Below are positions 12,301 to 19,587 of a DNA stretch of 64,000 bases, in pieces (the stretch's first letter is position 1; every line of letters starts with the position of its first letter). This stretch comes from Terebella lapidaria (taxonomy: Eukaryota; Annelida; Polychaeta; Terebellida; Terebellidae). The notes under the pieces were generated by a model, which worked only from the letters and a program-made list of their open reading frames with translations, had not been told where the DNA came from and searched no databases. The stretch spans positions 21,882,694 to 21,946,693 of the forward strand of contig OX424570.1 in the NCBI GenBank assembly GCA_949152475.1. The letters are read 5' to 3'. A program made the translations under genes and the position numbers.

Positions 12301-13034
12301 AATCTCCATTTCGGTGCAATGTTCGGTTCTACATTGACTTTCGGCTCGATTTTCGGTTACTAAAATTTCGGTTGATATCTTTCGGCTGGCTTGTGTGATT
12401 AGTAATACCAAAAACCGAAAGGATAAACCGAAGTGAAAATTTACTAATAATATATGAGAACAGTATATCAGTAGCCTATTTACAGCCACTGGGGGATATA
12501 GTGTGGTGTACAGTGGTATGGTGCAAGGTGGAGCGGCACCTGCGGAATTTGGGCAACAGGTGGTCTGTGCACGGACAAGGAAATTTCCTGTTGTTTATTC
12601 TTTTTAATTCCGTCCTTGTGCAAGTGATAATCCATACTCGGGGGATCAGGGGCATATATTTTACACTATATTAGTGTTCGTGAAATACTTCAACTCTGCA
12701 AATTCAATATGATCTGATTATCTGACCTGCGTACAATGTGAGACCGAGACTGTGTGACTATATGTTTAATTTATTTATTATTTGGTGCTGTTGATTATTG
12801 TATATATTCCTGATAAACCACAATTTATTTGATTGTTATATGTACAACTTGTTGGGGAATTTTAATAAAATGACCGGTGCTGGAATATTGAGTTATCCTT
12901 GTGTCTCCAAGCCTTTGTCCGGTAATACTTGGAACTCAGTGAGAAAATATTCTGTAAAAATCTGTGAAATGTCTTGCGATAATGTCAAGTGATATTGTTA
13001 GAATGACACTGAAACAATGTATCTATGATGAAAT
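9350..13034. repeat. Spacer duplication A, left part
   Basis: The stretch is collinear with 27370-29394. Shared runs include CATACCAGGAACTCAAGGTT, 'cctgacatagattcgtg', the TTTCGGT-rich stretch (12280-12430 and 28635-28800) and 'gacactgaaacaatgtatctatgatgaaat' at the right edge. Spacer A carries extra DNA at 9961-11444 and about 11447-11605. Conservation between copies is nucleotide-level with indels, so the open frames inside are not supported as genes. A stem-loop with arms AATCCACGAGCC and GGCTCGTGGATT lies at 9845-9872. Confidence 0.8.
9961..11444. mobile_element. 1.48-kb foldback element with TA duplication
   Basis: Terminal inverted repeats of about 130 bp start GTCGGGCATGTACGGGGGGT and end with the complement. 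TA lies on both sides (9959-9960 and 11445-11446). Inside are a direct duplication (about 10247-10416 and 10417-10580) and a near-perfect 80-bp inverted repeat (10719-10800 against 10950-11030). Homopolymer C and G tracts lie near both ends. No transposase is encoded. It is absent from the matching place in spacer B (near 27946). The TA duplication suggests a non-autonomous Tc1/mariner-type element. Confidence 0.82.
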
Positions 13035-13069
13035 TGGCTGTTTTATGTTAATAAAACTAGTGTTATATA

Positions 13070-13224
13070 CTATACTTACCTCCAAAACACATTACGGGTT
13101 ATGGCTTATTAGCCTTACTGACATAGGAGTTCTCCATAGAGAGAACCCCATTTGGAAAATGGGCTAGACAATGAATTGTCCAAGCCACTAACCCACGTGA
13201 CCGGATGGTGACGTCATTCTCGTC
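13070..13224. repeat. DIRS inverted terminal repeat, left in window (element 3' end)
   Basis: This matches 19423-19577 in inverted orientation. Shared runs include CTCCAAAACACATTACGGGT, 'ccaagccactaacccacgtgacc' and GGTGACGTCATTCTCGTC. The outermost 35 bases (13035-13069) differ between the two ends, as is usual for the non-identical DIRS termini. Confidence 0.9.
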
Positions 13225-13278
13225 GATTCTAGGAACCAACCAGAAGGAGTACGCGGGGCCGGCCGGGTGGGCACTCTG

Positions 13279-13377
13279 AATGTGTTTTGGAGGTAAGTAT
13301 AGTATATAACACTAGTTTTATTAACATAAAACAGCCAGTTATATGCCTATATCTTACCTCCAAAACACATTACGGGT
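13279..13377. repeat. DIRS internal complementary region
   Basis: Positions 13279-13337 are the exact reverse complement of 13035-13093. Positions 13338-13377 are the exact reverse complement of 19548-19587. In the DIRS model this region templates completion of the ends and circle formation. It lies just inside the element's 3' ITR, the usual position. Confidence 0.93.
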
Positions 13378-13792
13378 AAAATCAGAATAAAGATTGGAGG
13401 CGGGGTGCTCCAAAAAGAACTCTGACATAACCAAAAGCTCAACCCTAGGGCCTCAGTGAGGGACAGGGTGGGCTTTTCCCCTGAATGATTGGAGGAACCA
13501 AAGGAGGGTGTCCTCAGGGTCACCAAAACATTTATGGTTTAACAATAGGGTAAGTAGAAAAACCACTTACCTCCGAGTGTCGAGTGACTGGCTTCCGGTC
13601 ATAAGTGACGTAACGTATGTACATGAGGATATGCCTTGCTGACGCAACTGAGTCACAATGCATACCGAACTAAGGAGTACGACCGTACTGACATAGGAGA
13701 CCAATTTAACGGTAATCGGAACCGGAACTCGCAACACAGAACTTCAACATATATACAAGAGGAACGTATGTACAAGATGGGCCACGTCATCT
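13378..13792. other. DIRS region between recombinase stop and internal complementary region
   Basis: This non-coding stretch lies downstream, in element sense, of the recombinase stop codon at 13793. No open frame or further repeat is recognised. It probably forms the 3' untranslated part of the element transcript. Confidence 0.6.
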
Positions 13793-16700
13793 TCAAGGGG
13801 TGACGACGCTCCGAGCAGCTACCACGGGCCCGAGGTGGTAGCCCTCACTCCCCGTCCACGTCAGGTCTCTAAGGTAGAAAGACGTAAAGGTGTTATGGGA
13901 TTGCCATGAACATGCTTGCATGACCTGATCAAGTGGAACCCGTCCCATATATGCAAGAGAGGCCGCCATGGCCCGAACATCATGGGCGCGTACCTTGAAC
14001 GAACAGGCGGAGTCCTGCTCGGCCAAATCGTAACAGGTGCGGATACATTTTTGAATCCAGGATGAGATGGTAGCGGAACGTATGTCCCGTTGGAATTTCA
14101 ACTGATGTGAAATGAACAACAGTCGCTTGCCAGCCCGGAGACCTTCTGTCCGCTTAAGGTACAAGCGCAAAGCCCGCAACGGGCACAGGAGACAGTCTTC
14201 CTCGAGATTCGGGCCTACAGACGCCGACAAAGCCGGAATCGTGAAGGCCAGCGGGGGAGACGACGCCAGCTGGGTTTTCGCCAGGAAAGAAGGGATGACC
14301 TGCAAGGAGACCTGGAGGCCATCCTCTCGCCATCTAACTTTTGAGAAATCCAAGGCGTGGATTTCGCTCCTGCGACGTCCAGAAGCCAGAGCCAGCAGGA
14401 AGACTGTCTTCCAAGTAAGGAACTTTAGGGGGGCGGAAGACATAGGTTCAAAGGGAGCAGACGCCAAATGGTTCAAAACCAGGGATAGATCCCACTCCGG
14501 AACTGAGTTACGGGTAAGCGGACGTTCAACTTTAAAGTTATTGAGCAAGGCGCTCAGATCTTGATCCTCGCCGAGATTGATGCCAGTGTGAGGCAAAATA
14601 GTCTTGGCTAGAGCGGTCCTATAACCCGCTAATGTCGAAGGGGCCACACCCGCTTGGAATTTCTCCAAGAGAAAATCAGCTACTGTCTGAGCAGAGGCGT
14701 TGAATGGATCAACCTGCCTGCCATCGCACCAAGCAGCGAAGACTCGCCATTTAGACTCATAGACTCCCAAGGATGAGTTTCTATTAGGGCGGGCGATCCT
14801 ACTGGACACTTCTGAAGAAAATCCCTTTGCGCGAAGGGATCCCTGGACAGAAGCCACGCATGGAGGTTCAGGCTCGCGGGTCGGCTGTGAAACAGCTGCG
14901 CCCGGGGCTGTTTGAGAAGGTCGTCCCGAGGGGGTAGGGCCACTGGTTGATCTACCAACAGGCCCAGAAGTTCTGGGAACCAAGGCCGCTGTGGCTGGTA
15001 TGGAGCGACCAGGAGAATACGGCATGTGTGAGACCTGATCTTGGCCAAAACCTTGGGCAGCAGAATCGCTGGAGGGTATGCATACCCGAACAGGCCGTCC
15101 CAATCCGTGGACAACGCGTCGATGGACATCGCAAGGGGGTCCGGAAGCGGAGAGACAAACACTGGAAGCTTGTTGTTCCACCTGGTCGCGAAGAGATCCA
15201 CTGTAGGGCGGTCCCACCTGAGGCACAGGGAACTGAACACCTGAGGATGGAGAGACCACTTTGTTGGCTGGATCTGCCCCCTGCGTGACAGCTGGTCCGC
15301 CAACACATTCAACCGGCCCGGGATGTGACGTGCACGCAAGTGAATGTTCCGAGACCGGCACCACAGAAGAAGCGTCGTGGCCTGCCGACACAGGGTAACG
15401 GACTTTGTACCCCCCTGTTTGTTTATGTAGGCCACGACAGTGGAGTTGTCCGTGGACACCAGGACAGCACGACCAGCACACTCCTCCTCCCAGTGGGCCA
15501 GGGCCAGGGAAACTGCCTCCAACTCTAAGCGGTTGATGTGCCACGAGCTCTCGGGCTCTGTCCACACCCCAGACACTTCCTTGAAGTCCAGGTGTGCCCC
15601 CCAGCCCTCCGTAGAGGCATCCGTAAATAGATGCTTGGAGGGAGGAGGCTGACGGAAGGGTGAGCCCTGAGTGAGGTTGGTAGCGGACATCCACCACAGT
15701 ATGGACGCCTTCCCTGCTGGAGAAAGGACGACCGGTTGCTGAGGGCAATCCGTGGCTGCGATCCACTGGGAGCGAAGGTCGATCTGTAACTCCCGCATGT
15801 GGAGTCGACCGTAAGGAACTAACTTCTCGGTTGCTGCCAGCAACCCGAGCATCGACTGCCAGATCTGTGCTGACTGACTGGGCTCGTCCAAGAATCTGCG
15901 GAGTAAGGACCGTATCTTTGACAGCCGCTCCTCCGTGGGAAAAACCATACCCAGCTGTGTCTTGTACCAGTACCCGACAAACACGAAGTCCTGGGCCGGC
16001 GTTAGCTCTGATTTCTGGAGATTGACCAGCAAACCCATGCGTTTGCACAAGTCCAGGACCCACTGTAAGTGCCGAGTCAGAACCTCGGGAGACTGGTGAT
16101 AGACAATCCAGTCGTCTAGGTACTGGTAGAGGAGGATGCCCTCCTTGTGGGCGAGTATCTGTAACTCTTTCACCACCATTGTGAAGATCCATGGAGCCGG
16201 GGACAGTCCGAATGGCAGGGCACGGAACTGATACACGGTGCCCCGGTGCACGAAGCACAGATATTTGCGGGAGACCGGATGAATCGGGATGTGAAAGAAC
16301 GCGTCCTTCAGATCCAGGGAGACGACCCAAGAGTTCTTTGGAAGGGACAAGCGGATCGATTCCGCCGTCTCCATGGCGAACTTGGGGGTCTTGACATGGC
16401 GGTTTAGAGCGGACAGGTCGATCACGGGGCGCCACCCGCCTGAGCTCTTGGGAGTCAAGAACAGGATACTGTAGTAACCTGGAGAGGAAATTCCTACTTT
16501 CTCGAGCGCGTTTTTGGCCAGCATATCGGCGATCTCGAGCGAGAGTGCTAACCGTCTGGCGTGAGCTCCAGGAAGTGAAAAGGGAATAGGCTCGGTAGCC
16601 AGTGCAGGACGCTGACTGAACTGGATGCGAAAGCCCCTGCGAAGGACCGACACGATCCACGGGCTGGCTCCGAGTGTCTGCCACTCTTGCCAATAATTTG

Positions 16701-18877
16701 TTAGACGGGCGCCCACAGGCTCGCTTGAATTTTGGAACGAGGGTGGGACAGCCCGAGGTATCGCAGGGTCCATCACAGGGAGCTGATTCTGTGAAGTACT
16801 CACCTGCTGCGGGGGCGGAGGACTTCTCCCCTGCTGGCTTGGGCTTGCCCTTGTGCTTCGACTTCTTGGTCGCTTTACTGCCGGCAGGGGCCCTCTGAAA
16901 GGGCTTCTTCTCCTTCTTCTCCTTGGACTTGGTCGGTGGAGGCTTGGAGGAAGAGGGGGCGTACGCCTGAAGAGGGGAGGCCAGACGCTTGGCGATCGTC
17001 TCCGTGAGACGCTTACTGGTCGAGACCGACTCCTCCTGACGGGCCAGCTCACGAGCTGCAGGCAGCTTAGACTCTAGGCCGGCGAAGAGAGGTGGAGGAG
17101 AGGTAAGAGCAGCCGCTGCTTCTGGATCTACGAGCGGGGCACAGCGAAGCTCCGTCACCAAGGCCGGGGGAAGCTTGAACCTAGCTTGGCCTAGAAAATC
17201 GTCTCTCCTCAGTAAGTGGAGGACCCACTCCACGTACGTGGACTGCTCCATCCGGTGGGCTGACGCCAAGTCACAAGACTCCAGGAGTTGGGACGCCGAA
17301 CTAAGGTGGTCGCCCAGGGACACTAGCTGAGACGGTGGGGATTCCAGGTCTTCCAGCGCTGTCAAGGCAGACTGTAGTTGGCGGTAAGCCGCAGTACGGA
17401 ACCAGTCCTCCAGGGAGGACACACAGGTGGCGGCGCGGACGGCGTGGTTCAGGGAGAGTAAGGTCTCCGGCTGAAGAGTCACGGGGCGAGCCTTGTCGCC
17501 AAGGTACTGGGCCGCCGCCTCGGGGAATACCGCTGGCTTATCCAGGTAGTCCGGGTTGGATGGGAGGTAGTCCTTCTTGTGGAAAGGAGGCCGACGGGGA
17601 AACTTCCCCAACTCTGTTTTCCCCTGGTCCAGTGTCTCAGAGCGGCGCCGGGAAAACTCCTCGCGGAGCCCGTCCGGGATAGGGAGACCCCGTCGAGGCT
17701 GACGTTCCGGGGAGCGCTGGGATGCCAGCAGCGACGTCGGACGCTTAGACACTGTGGGCTTCGGCTCAGCTGGAAAGAGGGTGGGCTCCAAGGTCGAACG
17801 CACGAGGTCGAGCTTGTGATCAAAGGAAAGGTCCTCCTCTCCCTCCTCACTGTCGGCCGGCTCGGCGTCAAGACGAGAGCGCTTGTCGCTGGGAGCCACG
17901 GAAGCCACGACGGAAGCTGGGCGCTTCCTGGAAACTGGAGCCAGTGGGGCCGAAGGAGTAGGCACATCCTGCCCGCACGCAAGCGACTCTTCCCCAGAGT
18001 CCTCATCAGACTCCTCCCCGAAGATCTCCGCAGGCAACTGCTGGGGAGGCTCCAAGGCCTGAGTACGCCGTAAGGCATCTGACGTGGGGGGAAGGGACAC
18101 ACCCGCGCGGGCGTCCAGGGCTGCCAAAACAGCCGTAACAAGGCTAGCCACATCCATCGCTGGGGCCGCTGGGGGAACTCCAGACGGAGAGGGGGGCCGA
18201 GAGACCACCGAAGAAGGACCTGGCAAGGAAGGCTGGGCCGCCGAGCTAGTCGTCACGGTGAGAGAGGCTGAAGAGGCAGTCAACGCCGATGAACTCTGCA
18301 AAGAGAAAGAAGCGGTAGAATTCTCTATAGAAGCAGCTGTCAACAGCATGCACTCAAGGCTCGGACCCCGTAGGACGGGGGCCAAGCCCCGAGCGGGCAA
18401 CGGCAGGGCAGAAACAGCACTGAGAGTCGAGTGCCGGATCCGCACCCCGGGGCCCGGACCCCGTGGGACGGGGTCCGGGCCCCGTCGGACGGAGCCCGGC
18501 CCCCGTGACACGGGGCCCGGCCCTCGAAGCACGGGGGCCGGCCACTGCGACTGAGGCTGTGCCAAGCGCAGAATACCTGAAGGGTCGGGGTCCGGACCCC
18601 GTACGGGGTCCGGACTCCGCGCCATCACACTAACCAGAGCACCGCTACGACGGGCCACACAAAGCCCCTGGACCGAAGTCCGGGGGCCGGGAACCGAAAA
18701 ACGCGGGAGAACTGGCCAGAAAAGGCGCGGGCGCAGCTGCAGGAACCTGTTCGCCGATAACAGCGGAGGTGACACGCGCAAACAGAATCCCCGCTGACGG
18801 TACAAGAAATACACAGTGAATTGACTCCCGGGGCGTGCCACCGTGGGTCGAGTGCGACTCTCCCACCAGCAGATCAT
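13793..18877 (-). CDS. DIRS gag-tyrosine recombinase open frame (1694 codons)
   Basis: One unbroken frame spans three parts. The N-terminal part is gag-like: low-complexity S/P/A stretch, acidic patch, KRPRS-type basic runs, then a helical region and a lysine-rich tail. The middle part lies opposite the RT frame in another phase and has no recognisable domain. The last 320 or so residues are a tyrosine recombinase. Recombinase signatures are the first arginine in ASGRRRSEIHALD, the His-x-x-Arg box AHDVRAMA, and the catalytic tyrosine in FTSFYLRD. Recombinases of this type integrate the circular element DNA without target duplication. The actual start is probably not the first ATG: a strong acceptor at 18295 suggests the gag body is spliced to the zinc-binding exon upstream. 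How the recombinase is expressed (frameshift, splicing or internal start) is not visible. Confidence 0.88.
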   Translation of the reverse strand: MICWWESRTRPTVARPGSQFTVYFLYRQRGFCLRVSPPLLSANRFLQLRPRLFWPVLPRFSVPGPRTSVQGLCVARRSGALVSVMARSPDPVRGPDPDPSGILRLAQPQSQWPAPVLRGPGPVSRGPGSVRRGPDPVPRGPGPGVRIRHSTLSAVSALPLPARGLAPVLRGPSLECMLLTAASIENSTASFSLQSSSALTASSASLTVTTSSAAQPSLPGPSSVVSRPPSPSGVPPAAPAMDVASLVTAVLAALDARAGVSLPPTSDALRRTQALEPPQQLPAEIFGEESDEDSGEESLACGQDVPTPSAPLAPVSRKRPASVVASVAPSDKRSRLDAEPADSEEGEEDLSFDHKLDLVRSTLEPTLFPAEPKPTVSKRPTSLLASQRSPERQPRRGLPIPDGLREEFSRRRSETLDQGKTELGKFPRRPPFHKKDYLPSNPDYLDKPAVFPEAAAQYLGDKARPVTLQPETLLSLNHAVRAATCVSSLEDWFRTAAYRQLQSALTALEDLESPPSQLVSLGDHLSSASQLLESCDLASAHRMEQSTYVEWVLHLLRRDDFLGQARFKLPPALVTELRCAPLVDPEAAAALTSPPPLFAGLESKLPAARELARQEESVSTSKRLTETIAKRLASPLQAYAPSSSKPPPTKSKEKKEKKPFQRAPAGSKATKKSKHKGKPKPAGEKSSAPAAGEYFTESAPCDGPCDTSGCPTLVPKFKRACGRPSNKLLARVADTRSQPVDRVGPSQGLSHPVQSASCTGYRAYSLFTSWSSRQTVSTLARDRRYAGQKRARESRNFLSRLLQYPVLDSQELRRVAPRDRPVRSKPPCQDPQVRHGDGGIDPLVPSKELLGRLPGSEGRVLSHPDSSGLPQISVLRAPGHRVSVPCPAIRTVPGSMDLHNGGERVTDTRPQGGHPPLPVPRRLDCLSPVSRGSDSALTVGPGLVQTHGFAGQSPEIRANAGPGLRVCRVLVQDTAGYGFSHGGAAVKDTVLTPQILGRAQSVSTDLAVDARVAGSNREVSSLRSTPHAGVTDRPSLPVDRSHGLPSATGRPFSSREGVHTVVDVRYQPHSGLTLPSASSLQASIYGCLYGGLGGTPGLQGSVWGVDRARELVAHQPLRVGGSFPGPGPLGGGVCWSCCPGVHGQLHCRGLHKQTGGYKVRYPVSAGHDASSVVPVSEHSLACTSHPGPVECVGGPAVTQGADPANKVVSPSSGVQFPVPQVGPPYSGSLRDQVEQQASSVCLSASGPPCDVHRRVVHGLGRPVRVCIPSSDSAAQGFGQDQVSHMPYSPGRSIPATAALVPRTSGPVGRSTSGPTPSGRPSQTAPGAAVSQPTREPEPPCVASVQGSLRAKGFSSEVSSRIARPNRNSSLGVYESKWRVFAAWCDGRQVDPFNASAQTVADFLLEKFQAGVAPSTLAGYRTALAKTILPHTGINLGEDQDLSALLNNFKVERPLTRNSVPEWDLSLVLNHLASAPFEPMSSAPLKFLTWKTVFLLALASGRRRSEIHALDFSKVRWREDGLQVSLQVIPSFLAKTQLASSPPLAFTIPALSASVGPNLEEDCLLCPLRALRLYLKRTEGLRAGKRLLFISHQLKFQRDIRSATISSWIQKCIRTCYDLAEQDSACSFKVRAHDVRAMAASLAYMGRVPLDQVMQACSWQSHNTFTSFYLRDLTWTGSEGYHLGPVVAARSVVTP
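14680..16773 (-). CDS. DIRS reverse transcriptase-RNase H-methyltransferase-like polyprotein
   Basis: The frame is open from 17052. The ATG at 16773 is a plausible start after an arginine- and proline-rich leader that overlaps gag. RT blocks include GGWRPVIDLSALNRHV, VVSLDLKDAFFHIPIH, LPFGLSPAPWIF and the catalytic YLDD near 16108-16125. RNase H follows with LFTDAST, INRLELEAVSLAL and the Asp of LVSTDNSTV. The next segment, with TVDLFATRWNNKLPVFVS and WDGLFGYAYPP, matches the DIRS methyltransferase-like (MT) region. The product copies element RNA to DNA. The whole frame overlaps the gag-recombinase frame, offset by one nucleotide. All RT and RNase H catalytic residues visible are kept. Confidence 0.92.
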   Translation of the reverse strand: MDPAIPRAVPPSFQNSSEPVGARLTNYWQEWQTLGASPWIVSVLRRGFRIQFSQRPALATEPIPFSLPGAHARRLALSLEIADMLAKNALEKVGISSPGYYSILFLTPKSSGGWRPVIDLSALNRHVKTPKFAMETAESIRLSLPKNSWVVSLDLKDAFFHIPIHPVSRKYLCFVHRGTVYQFRALPFGLSPAPWIFTMVVKELQILAHKEGILLYQYLDDWIVYHQSPEVLTRHLQWVLDLCKRMGLLVNLQKSELTPAQDFVFVGYWYKTQLGMVFPTEERLSKIRSLLRRFLDEPSQSAQIWQSMLGLLAATEKLVPYGRLHMRELQIDLRSQWIAATDCPQQPVVLSPAGKASILWWMSATNLTQGSPFRQPPPSKHLFTDASTEGWGAHLDFKEVSGVWTEPESSWHINRLELEAVSLALAHWEEECAGRAVLVSTDNSTVVAYINKQGGTKSVTLCRQATTLLLWCRSRNIHLRARHIPGRLNVLADQLSRRGQIQPTKWSLHPQVFSSLCLRWDRPTVDLFATRWNNKLPVFVSPLPDPLAMSIDALSTDWDGLFGYAYPPAILLPKVLAKIRSHTCRILLVAPYQPQRPWFPELLGLLVDQPVALPPRDDLLKQPRAQLFHSRPASLNLHAWLLSRDPFAQRDFLQKCPVGSPALIETHPWESMSLNGESSLLGAMAGRLIHSTPLLRQ
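18296..18866 (-). other. Candidate spliceosomal intron in DIRS gag, with GC-rich palindromic repeats
   Basis: On the minus strand a pyrimidine-rich tract ending CTTTCTCTTTGCAG lies immediately before 18295. A possible donor CTG|GTGGGA lies at 18866. Both are in phase 0 with the zinc-binding frame upstream and the gag frame downstream, so splicing would join them. The interval holds repeated GGGGTCCGGACCCCGTACGG-like palindromes (18355-18390, 18445-18545, 18585-18620). Introns are known in some DIRS elements; this one is a prediction. Confidence 0.5.
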
Positions 18878-19220
18878 CCGCGGAACAAAACAAAGAGGAA
18901 GGGGAAGAAAACTTAGCTTCTAGGCAAACCAGGGTACGATCCAGCTTGCCCAGCAGGGCAGAAGTCTTCCTCTCCTGACGGCGGCGAGGCTTGGCCGACG
19001 ACGCGGAAGATGAAGAGGACGGGGCTGAAGACACTTGATGGGACAGCTTGTCTCTCCGTGCGAGAACAGCTCCAAGAACCTGCCCCCACTCCTCCCGCGA
19101 ACGGTCCGCACACAAACCGCACGTAAGTTGATCCGTATGCACCGGGTCCTGGCACGCAATACACTCTAAGTGTACTTCCCACGACGGAAGCTGCTGCCCG
19201 CACTGAGCACAGCGGCGCAT
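18645..19220 (-). CDS. DIRS gag N-terminal zinc-binding segment
   Basis: Translation from the ATG at 19220 begins MRRCAQCGQQLPSWEVHLEC and continues with further Cys pairs (IACQDP, CGLC). This gives a C-x2-C ... H ... C-x2-C ... C-x2-C pattern like the N-termini of DIRS ORF1 proteins. A serine-rich and basic stretch (PRRRQERK) follows. The frame overlaps the start of the gag-recombinase frame by about 230 nt and is offset by one nucleotide. It is probably the first exon of gag rather than a separate gene. The upstream part of the frame (19331-19221) is hydrophobic and lies toward the ITR, so is unlikely to be translated. Confidence 0.7.
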   Translation of the reverse strand: MRRCAQCGQQLPSWEVHLECIACQDPVHTDQLTCGLCADRSREEWGQVLGAVLARRDKLSHQVSSAPSSSSSASSAKPRRRQERKTSALLGKLDRTLVCLEAKFSSPSSLFCSADDLLVGESHSTHGGTPRESIHCVFLVPSAGILFARVTSAVIGEQVPAAAPAPFLASSPAFFGSRPPDFGPGALCGPS

Positions 19221-19422
19221 CACGGCAAGAGGGGAGTCCGCGCTCCAAACACAAAACGAAGTCCGAGGAGCGGAAACTGTCCACGCGAAGCACGCCAAAA
19301 GAGCGAGGAAAAGAAATATCCAAAAAGGCATGCAAAGAAAGTGTTCGTAAGACGATGAAAACTAAAAACTTCGCAAAGTTATGTCAGCAAGGCAAATCCA
19401 ATGTGGTAGAGCAGCCATAGGA

Positions 19423-19577
19423 GACGAGAATGACGTCACCATCCGGTCACGTGGGTTAGTGGCTTGGACAATTCATTGTCTAGCCCATTTTCCAAATGGG
19501 TTTCTCTCTATGGAGAACTCCCATGTCAGTAAGGCTAATAAGCCATAACCCGTAATGTGTTTTGGAGGTAAGATATA
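19423..19577. repeat. DIRS inverted terminal repeat, right in window (element 5' end)
   Basis: Inverted partner of 13070-13224. With the outer ten bases (19578-19587) it forms the element's 5' end. The element promoter should lie in or just inside this repeat; no clear TATA box is visible. Confidence 0.9.
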
Positions 19578-19587
19578 GGCATATAAC

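Larger units (their letters stand above)
13035..19587 (-). mobile_element. DIRS-type tyrosine-recombinase retrotransposon, apparently complete
   Basis: The 6553-bp element is coded on the minus strand. Inverted terminal repeats of about 155 bp lie at 13070-13224 and 19423-19577. An internal complementary region at 13279-13377 is the reverse complement of the first 59 bases (13035-13093) joined directly to that of the last 40 bases (19548-19587), which fixes both ends exactly. No target duplication is present, as expected for tyrosine recombinase insertion, and the matching site in spacer B (around 29394) is empty. It encodes a gag-like zinc-binding N-terminus, gag, RT/RNase H/methyltransferase-like and tyrosine recombinase, all without stops. 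Its GC content is far higher than the flanks. It appears young and possibly intact. Confidence 0.95.

Noticed and set aside
14112..18554. Many plus-strand frames of 60-164 residues inside the DIRS element
   Set aside because: They are complements of the GC-rich minus-strand coding frames, with no independent motifs.
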